Shown piece by piece: positions 15,626 through 26,400 of a DNA stretch of 63,097 bases. The notes beneath the pieces are model-generated. The model was not told the origin of the DNA and searched no databases. It saw nothing but the letters and a program-made list of their open reading frames with translations. Position 1 is the stretch's first letter. Every line of letters starts with the position of its first letter. The translations under genes were made by a program, and so were the position numbers. This stretch comes from RGIG8767 sp964386235 (GTDB taxonomy: Bacteria; Bacillota; Clostridia; Lachnospirales; Lachnospiraceae). The stretch is from the NCBI GenBank assembly GCA_964386235.1, contig CAYLSH010000002.1, forward strand, positions 1 to 63,097, given 5' to 3'.

Positions 15626-17497
15626 ATGACGAAGAAATTGAAAAAACGACTGAAAAAGATCCTGATTGGTGCAGGCGTATTTGCTATAGCGATTCTGCTT
15701 GTACAGATTTTTCCGGCTTTGGAAGAATATCATATGGATCTGTTTTTATTTTTGATTGCCTATTTTATCATTGGCGGTGATGTGGTCAAAAAGGCATGTG
15801 TTAATATTACGAAAGGACAGATTTTTGATGAAAACTTTCTGATGCTGATTGCCACGGTGGGAGCCTTGTTCGTGGGAGAATACCATGAAGCGGTTGCGGT
15901 TATGCTCTTTTATCAGGTGGGAGAGTGGTTTCAGTCCTATGCCGTTAATAATTCCCGTAAATCCATAAAAGAACTGATGAACATCCGACCGGATTATGCC
16001 AATGTAATCCGGGATGGAGAAGAAAGAACGGTATCTCCGGAAGAAGTGTTAGCCGGGGAGATCGTGCTGATAAGACCGGGCGAGAGGATTCCTTTGGATG
16101 GTATCGTAACGGAGGGCAGTACATCCTTAGATACCATGGCATTAACCGGTGAAAGCCTTCCCAGAGAAGTAAGTGAAGGGGAAAATGTGATCAGTGGTTG
16201 TATCAATCTGACCGGTGTGATCCGGGTGAAGGTAACCAAGGCATATGCGGAATCCACTGTTACGAAGATTTTGGATCTGGTGGAAAATGCAACCTCCAAA
16301 AAGGCAGAGACGGAAAACTTTATTACCCGTTTTGCAAAATACTATACGCCGGCAGTTGTGATCGCAGCAGCATTTTTAGCGGTATTACCGCCCCTTATTT
16401 TAAAACAGCCATTTTCGGAATGGCTGTATCGGGCATTGTCCTTTTTGGTCATCAGTTGTCCCTGTGCACTCGTGATCAGTATTCCACTCAGTTTCTTTGG
16501 CGGGATCGGCGGCGCCGGAAAAGTGGGAATTCTGATCAAAGGAAGCACGTATTTGGAACAACTTGCCAAGGCAAGGGTCATTGCCATGGACAAAACGGGC
16601 ACATTGACAAAAGGAAAATTTGCAGTCCGGGAAATTGTTCCACTGGATACTGATTTTTCACAGGAAAGGTTATTGGAGGTTACGGCACTTGCCGAGATGT
16701 ACTCCAACCATCCAATTGCGGTTTCCATCCGTGAAAAATATGGAAAAACAATGGATCCATCCCGATTGGAGAGAGCAGAAGAACTTGCCGGATTTGGTGT
16801 AAAAGCAGTAGTGGATGGCATTGTATATCATGTGGGCAATGATAAACTGATGAAACAGACGGGAGTGGATATTCCATCGACCATAAATGCCGGCACCGTG
16901 GTCTATGTGGCGGCGGCAAAGAAATGTCTTGGCTATCTTTTGATTATGGATGAAGAAAAAGAAGATGCCGCTGCATGCATTGCGGGACTGAAAAAAAGCG
17001 GAATACGCCGCATTGTCATGCTGACGGGTGACCGAAAAGAAACCGCAGTTTATGTGGCAGATCAGCTGGGCATTCCGGAATACTATGCGGAACTTTTACC
17101 GGCACAGAAAGTAGAAAGAGTAGAAAAACTCTTTGAAGAAAAGGAAGAGGATAATAAACTGATCTTTGTAGGGGACGGCATCAATGATGCACCGGTACTT
17201 GCCAGAGCAGATATTGGAATTGCCATGGGCGGACTCGGATCGGATGCAGCAATTGAAGCAGCAGATATCGTGATCATGACGGACGAACCGGGCAAGATCG
17301 TAAAAGCCATTGCGATTTCCAAAAAGACGCTGCGCATCGTAAAACAGAATATCGTGTTTGCCCTCGGAGTAAAATTTGCAGTGCTGCTACTGGCGGCACT
17401 GGGACTGGCTTCCATGTGGGCAGCGGTTTTTGCAGATGTTGGTGTGGCATTTTTAGCAATCTTAAATGCGATGAGAGCCATGAAAGTTCCCGAATAA
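15626..17497 (+). CDS. Zn/Cd/Pb-type P1B ATPase
   Basis: 623 residues from ATG 15626 (AGGAGG six bases upstream). P1B core: ISCPCALVISIP (CPC near residue 279), DKTGTLTKG (Asp322), ALTGESLP, MLTGDRKETA, GDGINDAPVLARADIGIAMGG, and in the last helices AAVFADVGVAFLAILNA with the conserved Asp of the ZntA/CadA subgroup. These export Zn(II), Cd(II) or Pb(II) across the membrane. It lacks an N-terminal HMA domain; the separate protein at 15348 probably replaces it. Third gene of the ArsR-controlled operon. Confidence 0.93.
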   Translation: MTKKLKKRLKKILIGAGVFAIAILLVQIFPALEEYHMDLFLFLIAYFIIGGDVVKKACVNITKGQIFDENFLMLIATVGALFVGEYHEAVAVMLFYQVGEWFQSYAVNNSRKSIKELMNIRPDYANVIRDGEERTVSPEEVLAGEIVLIRPGERIPLDGIVTEGSTSLDTMALTGESLPREVSEGENVISGCINLTGVIRVKVTKAYAESTVTKILDLVENATSKKAETENFITRFAKYYTPAVVIAAAFLAVLPPLILKQPFSEWLYRALSFLVISCPCALVISIPLSFFGGIGGAGKVGILIKGSTYLEQLAKARVIAMDKTGTLTKGKFAVREIVPLDTDFSQERLLEVTALAEMYSNHPIAVSIREKYGKTMDPSRLERAEELAGFGVKAVVDGIVYHVGNDKLMKQTGVDIPSTINAGTVVYVAAAKKCLGYLLIMDEEKEDAAACIAGLKKSGIRRIVMLTGDRKETAVYVADQLGIPEYYAELLPAQKVERVEKLFEEKEEDNKLIFVGDGINDAPVLARADIGIAMGGLGSDAAIEAADIVIMTDEPGKIVKAIAISKKTLRIVKQNIVFALGVKFAVLLLAALGLASMWAAVFADVGVAFLAILNAMRAMKVPE

Positions 17498-17649
17498 ATA
17501 CAAAGGAGCACGTTATATGGAAGAAAATATCCATACGAGCCGAAACAGGTAGCCATTAAGGGATATTTATGGTAAAAGAAAAAAGGGCAAACATATTATT
17601 CGTTTGTGGAAGTTTATATTTTTTTTAGAAATATGTTATAGATATTTGA

Positions 17650-17677
17650 TTGATAAAAAAAAGAAAAGTGTTATAGT
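17650..17677 (+). promoter_or_regulatory. Probable promoter of clpB
   Basis: TTGATA (17650-17655), 16 bases, TATAGT (17672-17677), about 90 bases before the start codon. No CIRCE (HrcA) or CtsR heptad operator was found nearby, so heat control, if any, is not visible here. Confidence 0.5.
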
Positions 17678-17766
17678 TTGTGTAGAACAGATAAAACAAA
17701 GGTGGAGGACGGCAGAGAAAAACTGTTGGCCGGAAGTGGCATGGGGAAGCCACAGAGAGGAGTATT

Positions 17767-20349
17767 ATGAACATTTCAAAATTTACACAAAAATCCATGC
17801 AGGCAGTGGAACGCTGCGAAAAGTTAGCATATGAATATGGCAATCAGGAAATCGAGCAGGAACATTTATTGTATGCGCTGCTTACGATTGAAGACAGTCT
17901 GATTGCAAAACTAATCGAGAAGATGGAGATCCAGCTGCCTTATTTTGAAGATCGCTGCGAACAGGCATTGACTAAGAGGGTCAAGGTACAGGGCGGTCAG
18001 GTCTATGTGGGTAAGGATTTAAATACCGTACTCATACAGGCAGAGGATGAGGCAAAACAGATGGGAGACGATTATGTATCCGTTGAGCATTTGTTTTTGT
18101 CCATGATCCGTCACCCGAATAAGGAAGTAAAGGCAGTCTTTTCGGAATATGGCATTACCAGAGAACGGTTTTTACAGGCACTTTCTACCGTGCGCGGAAA
18201 TCAGAAGGTAACCAGTGATAATCCCGAGGCAACTTATGATACACTGGAAAAATATGGTCAGGATCTGGTGGAAAAAGCAAAACAGCAGAAATTGGATCCC
18301 GTGATCGGCAGGGACAATGAGATTCGTAATATCATCCGGATCCTTAGCCGTAAGACTAAAAATAACCCCGTACTGATCGGAGAGCCCGGTGTGGGTAAGA
18401 CAGCCGTGGTAGAGGGACTTGCGCAGCGTATCGTGCGTGGGGATGTTCCGCAGGGATTAAAGGATAAGAAACTATTTGCTCTGGATATGGGAGCATTGGT
18501 TGCCGGCGCCAAATACAGAGGGGAATTCGAAGAACGTTTAAAAGCAGTCTTGGATGATGTGAAAAACAGTGAAGGACAGATTATTTTATTTATTGATGAA
18601 CTTCATACCATTGTGGGTGCCGGTAAAACGGATGGTGCCCTGGATGCCGGTAATATGTTAAAACCACTTCTGGCAAGGGGAGAACTGCACTGTATTGGGG
18701 CCACGACACTGGATGAATACCGTCAGTACATTGAAAAGGATGCGGCATTGGAAAGAAGATTCCAGCCCGTTATGGTGGATGAACCGACGGTGGAAGATAC
18801 CATTTCCATTCTTCGTGGACTGAAGGAACGCTATGAAGTATACCATGGAGTTAAGATCATGGACAATGCACTGGTAAGTGCGGCTGTCCTGTCACACCGA
18901 TACATTTCCGATCGTTTTTTGCCGGATAAAGCCATTGACCTGGTGGATGAAGCATGTGCCCTGATCAAGACAGAACTCGACTCCATGCCGACCGAACTGG
19001 ATGAGCTGCAGCGCAGGGTTATGCAGATGGAGATTGAAGAAACGGCACTGAAAAAAGAAGATGACCGAATGAGTCAGGAACGACTTGCCACATTGCAGAA
19101 GGAACTGGCAGAATTAAAAGAAGAATTTAATAACCGCAAGGCACAATGGGACAATGAGAAAAACAGCGTAGAACATCTGAGTAAACTGCGTGAAGAGATT
19201 GAACAGATGAATACGGACATTCAGATTGCCCAGAGGGAAGGGGACTACGAAAAAGCAGCAGAATTAAGTTATGGCAAACTGCCTTCCTTAAAGAAACAAT
19301 TAGAGACCGAAGAACAGAAGGTGAAGGAAAAAGACCTGTCCTTAGTACATGAAAGTGTTTCTGAGGATGAGATCGCAAGAATTATTTCCCGCTGGACGGG
19401 AATCCCGATCAGTAAACTGACGGAGAGTGAACGGAACAAAACGCTTCATCTGGATGAGGAACTTCATAAACGTGTGATCGGACAGGACGAAGGGGTTACG
19501 AAAGTAACGGAAGCCATCATCCGTTCTAAGGCGGGAATCAAAGATCCGACCAAACCCATTGGTTCCTTCCTGTTTTTGGGACCGACCGGTGTGGGAAAAA
19601 CGGAACTTGCCAAGGCACTGGCTGCCTCATTATTTGATGATGAGAGTAATATGGTGCGTATAGATATGAGTGAGTATATGGAGAAATACTCCGTGTCCCG
19701 TCTGATCGGAGCACCTCCCGGATATGTTGGATATGAAGAAGGTGGACAGTTGACTGAAGCGGTCAGAAGAAAACCGTATTCGGTTGTTCTGTTTGATGAG
19801 ATCGAAAAAGCACATCCGGATGTATTTAATGTCCTGCTACAGGTATTGGATGACGGACGTGTGACGGATTCGCAGGGAAGAACGGTCGATTTTAAGAATA
19901 CGATTCTGATTATGACTTCCAATATCGGCGCATCCTATCTGTTAGATGGCATTGATAAAGAAGGCAATATCAGTAAAGATGCAGAAGACCTTGTTATGAA
20001 TGATCTGCGGAATCATTTCCGGCCGGAATTTTTAAACCGTTTGGATGAGATGATCTTATTTAAGCCACTGACAAAGAATGATATCGGCGGTATCATACAT
20101 TTAATCATTGAAGACTTGAATAAACGTCTTTCTGATCGGGAGTTGCAGATCAGACTGACACTGGAAGCAGAGCAGTTTATTGTGGACAACGGATACGATC
20201 CTGTTTATGGAGCCAGACCGCTCAAGCGTTATATCCAAAAACACGTGGAGACGCTGGCTGCCAAATTGATCTTGTCCGATGCCGTAGGTGCGGGCGATAC
20301 GATCCTGATTGACGTAACAGGCGATGCACTGACAGCGTCCTGTCAGTAA
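17767..20349 (+). CDS. clpB: ClpB disaggregase (AAA+ chaperone)
   Basis: 860 residues, full length. N-terminal Clp-N repeats, AAA1 with Walker A GEPGVGKT (near 205) and FIDELHTI, a coiled-coil middle domain (about 400-530) that distinguishes ClpB from ClpC, AAA2 with GPTGVGKT (near 604) and LFDEIEKAHPDV, then the C-terminal domain. It rescues aggregated proteins in the cytoplasm with DnaK. No ClpP-binding IGF-type loop was noted. ATG 17767 has GAGAGGAG upstream. It stands as its own unit. Confidence 0.97.
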   Translation: MNISKFTQKSMQAVERCEKLAYEYGNQEIEQEHLLYALLTIEDSLIAKLIEKMEIQLPYFEDRCEQALTKRVKVQGGQVYVGKDLNTVLIQAEDEAKQMGDDYVSVEHLFLSMIRHPNKEVKAVFSEYGITRERFLQALSTVRGNQKVTSDNPEATYDTLEKYGQDLVEKAKQQKLDPVIGRDNEIRNIIRILSRKTKNNPVLIGEPGVGKTAVVEGLAQRIVRGDVPQGLKDKKLFALDMGALVAGAKYRGEFEERLKAVLDDVKNSEGQIILFIDELHTIVGAGKTDGALDAGNMLKPLLARGELHCIGATTLDEYRQYIEKDAALERRFQPVMVDEPTVEDTISILRGLKERYEVYHGVKIMDNALVSAAVLSHRYISDRFLPDKAIDLVDEACALIKTELDSMPTELDELQRRVMQMEIEETALKKEDDRMSQERLATLQKELAELKEEFNNRKAQWDNEKNSVEHLSKLREEIEQMNTDIQIAQREGDYEKAAELSYGKLPSLKKQLETEEQKVKEKDLSLVHESVSEDEIARIISRWTGIPISKLTESERNKTLHLDEELHKRVIGQDEGVTKVTEAIIRSKAGIKDPTKPIGSFLFLGPTGVGKTELAKALAASLFDDESNMVRIDMSEYMEKYSVSRLIGAPPGYVGYEEGGQLTEAVRRKPYSVVLFDEIEKAHPDVFNVLLQVLDDGRVTDSQGRTVDFKNTILIMTSNIGASYLLDGIDKEGNISKDAEDLVMNDLRNHFRPEFLNRLDEMILFKPLTKNDIGGIIHLIIEDLNKRLSDRELQIRLTLEAEQFIVDNGYDPVYGARPLKRYIQKHVETLAAKLILSDAVGAGDTILIDVTGDALTASCQ

Positions 20350-20382
20350 TCAATCAATGTAAAAAACGGAAAGGAGCACAAC

Positions 20383-20568
20383 ATGATACCAAAAGATCCT
20401 GTCATGCTGCTTAGTTTCATCAATCTGAAACTGCGTGACTTTTATCCCTCCCTGGAGGCTTTATGTGATGATCTGGATGCGGATCCGTCCGAGATTACCG
20501 ATAAACTTGCCGGGATCGGCTACCATTATGATAAAAAAAGAAATCAATTCGCAAATATATTGCTATAA
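20383..20568 (+). CDS. DUF4250 domain protein
   Basis: 61 residues: MIPKDPVMLLSFINLKLRDF, followed by a short helical region with YHYDKKRNQF near the end, the pattern of the DUF4250 family of small Clostridia proteins. Function unknown. AAAGGAG lies eight bases upstream of ATG. It follows clpB by 33 bases and may share its transcript. Confidence 0.85.
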   Translation: MIPKDPVMLLSFINLKLRDFYPSLEALCDDLDADPSEITDKLAGIGYHYDKKRNQFANILL

Positions 20569-20716
20569 ACCATCAATTTAGAAGTGCAATTGAAAGCAAA
20601 GTAGGGTATAATGACACTATATTATCTTTTTTAAGATAACAGGGAGATTAGTGTGAGAAGAAAAAGAAAATTCTGTGGAATGATCACATCAAAAACATAT
20701 TACGGAGGTTAAAACA

Positions 20717-23431
20717 ATGAGTGAGTATCAATTTCTTGATCGCAAGGGAACATTTACGATGGAATGTCCCGAAAACACAGGATATCTTTATTTTCCAATT
20801 GCAGGTGAAAATGGTTTAAAGGGAGCCGTTACACCGACACTTGGAGGTGACCTTAAGGTTGATCAGAATACCTTTCTGATGCAGCCGGCAAGCGTGGAAG
20901 ATCTGATGGAGTCCAAGGTGAGCCGCAATTTCTGGTGCATTCTGGAGGATGGAAGTTTCCATTCCGCAACAGGTGCATCTGCCAAAGCAGAATCACAGCG
21001 TTTTACAGGTGATCAGGAGAAAAGCAAGATAACCGCAGGACTGATGTGGCAGACACTGGAAAGAAGCCTTGGAGACACAGGGCTTGTGGCTAAAATTACA
21101 AGTTTTGTTCCCACGATGGAAAAAGGCACAACCGTATCTGACGACAGAGAAGTGATGTATGTGCAGATCTGCAATACGGGGAGTGAAAGCATCACTTTGA
21201 CACCGGTAGCAGCGATTCCGATCTACGGAAGAAGTGCGGACAATCTTCGTGACCACAGACATGTAACCAGTTTGCTCCATAGGATTTACACAACGGATGA
21301 GGGCGTTTTTGTAAAACCGACTTTATCATTTGATGAAAGAGGTCATCAGGTAAATGACCTTACCTATTATGTGACAGGACTTACCGGAAAAGGAGAAAAA
21401 CCGGTTGGATTCTGCCCGGTAGTAGAAGACTATACAGGTGAAGGCGGAAGTTATTATCAGCCGAAGACAATCGTAGAAAATACACCTTACGAAGCAGGCG
21501 GCAAAGAATATGCAGGATATGAAGCAATCGGTGCGATCAAATTTGATAAAGTAACGATTCCTTCCGGAGAAGAAGTATCGTATATTATCCGCATTGGTGT
21601 ACAGAAAGATCTGACAGACGCTAGTGAGGTAAACCGTACACTTCGTACCGGTGCCGAAGTAGAAGAAGCATTGGCTGCTACAAAGGAGTATTGGTTATCC
21701 AAGGTAAATGTTTCGTATCATACAAGCGATGCGCATTTTGATGATTTTATGTTCTGGGTAAACTTCCAGCCGATTTTAAGAAGAATATATGGCTGTTCCT
21801 TCCTTCCCCACCATGATTACGGAAAAGGCGGAAGAGGATGGCGTGATTTATGGCAGGACTGTCTGGCTCTTTTGATTATGAACCCGGATGGTGTTCGTCA
21901 GATGCTGATCGACAATTACGGCGGCGTTCGTATGGACGGAAGTAACGCTACGATCATTGGTTCTAAGCAGGGAGAGTTCATTGCAGACCGTAACAATATT
22001 ACCCGTGTATGGATGGATCACGGTTTCTGGCCATTGCTGACAACGAAGTTTTACATTGACCAGACGGGTGATCTGGCTGTTCTGTTAAAGGACAACAGTT
22101 ATTTTAAAGACAGACAGGAGATGCGCGGAACCGCAACGGATGATTCCTTTACAAAGGAAGATGCTCCATTGTTAAAGGATGCAGCGGGCAATGTATACAA
22201 GGGAACTTTACTCGAGCATATCCTGATTCAGAATATGACGGCATTCTATGAAGTCGGTGAGCACAATCACATGAGACTTCGTGGTGCTGACTGGAATGAC
22301 GCATTGGATATGGCTGAGCACAGAGGAGAGAGTGTTGCATTTACGGCAGCTTACTCTCAGAACCTGTATACACTTGCAGAACTGATCGAAGCACTTTGCA
22401 AACAGGAGAATATGACAAGCGTCAGCGTTGCAAAAGAACTGGAAGTGCTGTTTAGTGAGGACCGTTGTGTATATGACAGCATTGAAAAGAAAACAGAGCT
22501 TTTAAAGACATATTGCAAGTCCGTTTACCCGAATGTATCCGGTCAGAAAGTAGAAATCGATGTGAAGAAAGCCGCAGACTGCTTACGTGCCATGGCGGAC
22601 TGGATTCAGGAACATATCCGTAAGACCGAATGGATCGACAATAAGGCTGGCGGCTGGTTCAACAGTTATTATGATGATAATGCCAGAAAAGTAGAAGGCA
22701 TCACAGAAAACGGAGTCAGAATGATGCTGACAGGACAGGTATTCAGCATTATGTCAGGTACAGCAACCAAGGAACAGACAGCAGAAATCGTAAAAGCAGC
22801 GGATCAGTATCTGTATGAAGAAAAGATCGGCGGCTATCGCCTGAATTCTGATTTTAAGGAAGTGAAAAAAGACTTTGGCCGTGCTTTTGGCTTTGCTTTT
22901 GGACACAAGGAAAATGGTGCTGTATTCTCCCATATGACAACGATGTACGGAAATGCCCTTTACAAACAGGGATTTGTAAGAGAAGGATACAAAGCATTAC
23001 ATACTCTGTACAAACAGTCCGTTGATATTTCAGCAAGTAAGATCTACCCGGGTATTCCGGAATACTTTAACGATCGCGGACGCGGTATGTACAATTACCT
23101 GACCGGAGCAGCAAGCTGGCTGATGATGACCGTAATCACCCAGATGTTTGGTGTGCGCGGTGAAATGGGTGACCTTTTATTTGCACCGAAGTTATTAAAA
23201 GAGCAGTTTGATGAAAAAGGTGATGCATCCGTTCGTTTGCAGTTTGCAGGCAAGAATTTTGAAGTTTGCTATCACAATGCGGGCAAACTGGACTTTGATG
23301 CTTATAAAGTGGGCACTGTTAAAGTGAACAAAAATGCATTGGAAGCAGGATGTGACCGTATTGCGGTTGCGGACATCGCGAAGATGACGGGCGACCTTCA
23401 GGTAGTGGACATTGATCTGATCGCACGCTAA
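20717..23431 (+). CDS. GH94-type glycoside phosphorylase
   Basis: 904 residues; ATG 20717 follows GGAGG. An N-terminal beta-sandwich is followed by an (alpha/alpha)6 barrel with GGRGWRDLWQDCLALL, ITRVWMDHGFWPLL and RGADWNDALDMAEHRGES, where the Asp of DWND is the proposed general acid of GH94 enzymes. Members cleave beta-gluco-oligosaccharides with phosphate to sugar 1-phosphate in the cytoplasm, saving ATP. Cellobiose, laminaribiose and beta-1,2-oligoglucan phosphorylases all share this fold, so the linkage cannot be assigned. No signal peptide. It lies next to a second, different phosphorylase. Confidence 0.85.
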   Translation: MSEYQFLDRKGTFTMECPENTGYLYFPIAGENGLKGAVTPTLGGDLKVDQNTFLMQPASVEDLMESKVSRNFWCILEDGSFHSATGASAKAESQRFTGDQEKSKITAGLMWQTLERSLGDTGLVAKITSFVPTMEKGTTVSDDREVMYVQICNTGSESITLTPVAAIPIYGRSADNLRDHRHVTSLLHRIYTTDEGVFVKPTLSFDERGHQVNDLTYYVTGLTGKGEKPVGFCPVVEDYTGEGGSYYQPKTIVENTPYEAGGKEYAGYEAIGAIKFDKVTIPSGEEVSYIIRIGVQKDLTDASEVNRTLRTGAEVEEALAATKEYWLSKVNVSYHTSDAHFDDFMFWVNFQPILRRIYGCSFLPHHDYGKGGRGWRDLWQDCLALLIMNPDGVRQMLIDNYGGVRMDGSNATIIGSKQGEFIADRNNITRVWMDHGFWPLLTTKFYIDQTGDLAVLLKDNSYFKDRQEMRGTATDDSFTKEDAPLLKDAAGNVYKGTLLEHILIQNMTAFYEVGEHNHMRLRGADWNDALDMAEHRGESVAFTAAYSQNLYTLAELIEALCKQENMTSVSVAKELEVLFSEDRCVYDSIEKKTELLKTYCKSVYPNVSGQKVEIDVKKAADCLRAMADWIQEHIRKTEWIDNKAGGWFNSYYDDNARKVEGITENGVRMMLTGQVFSIMSGTATKEQTAEIVKAADQYLYEEKIGGYRLNSDFKEVKKDFGRAFGFAFGHKENGAVFSHMTTMYGNALYKQGFVREGYKALHTLYKQSVDISASKIYPGIPEYFNDRGRGMYNYLTGAASWLMMTVITQMFGVRGEMGDLLFAPKLLKEQFDEKGDASVRLQFAGKNFEVCYHNAGKLDFDAYKVGTVKVNKNALEAGCDRIAVADIAKMTGDLQVVDIDLIAR

Positions 23432-23450
23432 AAGAAGGAGGATATATGGC

Positions 23451-26400
23451 ATGAATCATACCACTAAAACATGCAGTTACCATATGGAAGATTATGGAAA
23501 AAAAGCCACTTTTGCCAGTTTCCTTCCGGGTATCAGCGGTGTGAAAGGGATTCCGATCTGGTGTTATTATGTAAACCGTGGTCAGGGTGTGGTCAGTTTT
23601 GGCGTAGAAAATAAGGACAAAGCGATCATGCAGTTTTATCCTGCCCATACGGCTTATCAGAATGTAAAACTAACGGGATTTCGTACTTTTTACAAAAAAA
23701 ATGGTGTATTTGCTGAGGCATTTTCCGATGAAAATGAAAAGCACAGCATGGACATCTATAAGAATAGTCTGGAAATAAAAGAAGAAAATGCCAAAATGGG
23801 GCTTCGTACGGAAGTGTCCTATTTTACCATGCCGCTTGAGCGTGTGGGTGCATTGGTCAGAAAAGTGACGATCACCAACACGACGGAGGAAACTGCGGAT
23901 ATTGAAGTGTTGGATGGTATGCCGGCACTGATTCCCTATGGGGTAGCACTTTCCTATTGTACGGAGATCATGCAGACGGCAAAAGCATGGATGCAGGCAG
24001 AAAAAACAAAAGAAGGTGCAGCTTTTTACCGTGTGCGTGCCAGCATAGAAGATTCCGCATCCGTGGAGGCTGTAGAAGGCGGTAATTTCTCCTATGCAGT
24101 AATGGATGATGGCAGTGTGCTGACACCGATTGCGGATCCGGAGGCGGTTTTTGCCTATGATCCTTCTTTAGTAAAACCGGTAAAATTTGTCGAAGAAGGT
24201 CTTGACGGTATCTATGCTTATGAACAGCATACCAATAATATCGTACCCTGCAGTTTCTTTGGTGCATCCAGAAAACTGGCAGCAAAGGAGAGCATGACCC
24301 TTTATGAATTGATCGGTCAGGTGGAAAATCAGGAGATTTTATCTTCCTTCTTAGACCGGAAGTTAGATGCCGCTTTCTTTGATAAAAAACAGGCGATTGC
24401 GCATGAACTGACAGAAGAAGTGGGCGATCATATGGCAACGAAGACCGCAGATCCGGTATTTGATGAATACTGCCGTTATACATTTTTGGATAATGTGCTC
24501 CGCGGTGGTCTGCCGATTCGTCTGGGCAAAAATAAGGTATTCTATGTGTATTCGAGAAAGCATGGTGATCTGGAACGCGATTACAACTACTTTGCCATGC
24601 TTCCGGAGTATTATTCACAGGGAAACGGTAATTTCCGTGATGTAAACCAGAACCGCAGAAATGATACTTTTTTTGCACCGTTTGTAGGGGACTTTAATAT
24701 TCAGTCCTTCTATTCCCTGTTACAGCCGGATGGATGTAATCCGCTGGGTGTGGAAAAGATTACCTACCGTCTGATGGAAGATGGCAAGCCCTATGATTTT
24801 ACACCGGGAAGTCTTTATAAAAAATTACTGGAACGTACGGATTTAACGGAGGAACAAAGAGAGGCTCTGTTCCTTGAAAAGATCGATCAGGCGATACCGC
24901 TTGTTAATGGTGATTTTAAAGAAGGTTACTGGACGGATCACTGGACGTACAATCTGGATCTGGTAGAAAATTATTTACAGATCTTCCCGGATAAGGAAGA
25001 AGAATTGTTGTTCCACGATTCGTATACATGGTTCCGTCCGCAGGCAGGAATCAATCCGCGAAAAACCCGTTATGTAAAGACGGCTAACGGAATCCGTCAG
25101 TATCATGCGGTAAAAGAAGGATTGGATGCCAAAGAGGGTTGTGAAAACGTTCTCTTATTATGTGATGACCATGGTACGGGCAGCGTGATTCATGCCACAT
25201 TGTTGGAAAAACTGATCATGTTATCTCTGACCAAATTTGCAGCATTGGATGCATATGGTATGGGTATTGACATGGAAGGCGGCAAGCCGGGCTGGTACGA
25301 TGCCTTAAATGGTCTGCCGGGACTGATTGGTTCTTCCGTAAATGAATTGTGTGAACTGGCACGTAACTTAACCTTTACCGTGGATATGCTTAAAAAGTAT
25401 CCAAAAGAAGTGGCATTGTTAGAAGAAATGGCTGCTTTCTATGAAAAAGTAAAGAACATTGCACACGAACAGAAAGAAGAACTGGCAGCGGATGGCGAAT
25501 CCATGATCTTCTGGGATCGTGTCAATACGGCTAAAGAAGAATACAGAGAAAAGATCTATGCCGGTGTAAGCGGCAAACATGTGATGATTCCGGCATCCGA
25601 TCTGATCAATACGTTAAGTGAATGGTTAGAAATCGTAAATACGGGATTGTCAAAAGCCGTTGCCCTTGGTGGGGACGTCTGCCCTTCTTATTTCTATTAT
25701 GAAGTGACGGAGTATACAGAGGATGAAGAAGGTGTTATGCCGACTCATTTTTCACAGCATATGCTTCCTTTATTCTTGGAAGGGGCTGTCCGCTATATGA
25801 AACTGGATCTTGGAGAGGATGCCCGCAGATCCTTATACGAGCATGTAAAAGCAAGTGATCTGTACGATAAAAAATTGTCCATGTACAAAGTCAATACCTC
25901 TCTGCGTGATACTACATTTGAAGTGGGACGTTGCTGTTCTTTTACACCGGGCTGGTTAGAGAATGAATCCATCTGGCTTCATATGGAATACAAATATCTT
26001 CTGGAACTGATCAAAGCCGGTTTGTATAAAGAATATTTTGCAGATTTTAAAAATGCAGCGATTCCATTCTTAGATCCAAATGTGTACGGAAGAAGTGTAT
26101 ACGAGAATTCTTCCTTTATCGCAAGCAGTGCCAATCCGGATGAGAGAACCCACGGAAGAGGCTTTGTTGCCAGACTTTCCGGTTCTACGGCAGAATTTTT
26201 ACAGATGTGGATATTGATGATGTTTGGCAAGGCCCCGTTTGCCATGACGGAAAATGGGCTGACCCTTACATTTTCTCCGGTATTGCCGGAATATCTGATA
26301 CCGGATGATGGTTGTGTACAGGCACAGTTCTTAGGAAATACAAATGTAAATTATCATTTCCCGGCAAAGAAAGATTATATTCCGGGTGAATACACAGTTG

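Noticed and set aside
17498..17766. CIRCE or CtsR operator before clpB, and an 11-codon frame at 17517
   Set aside because: No TTAGCACTC-type inverted repeat or repeated heptad was found; the short frame ends after eleven codons and has no other support.
23968..24678. 236-codon minus-strand frame opposite the large phosphorylase
   Set aside because: His/Pro/Ser-rich composition, no start context, and full overlap with a well-supported gene.
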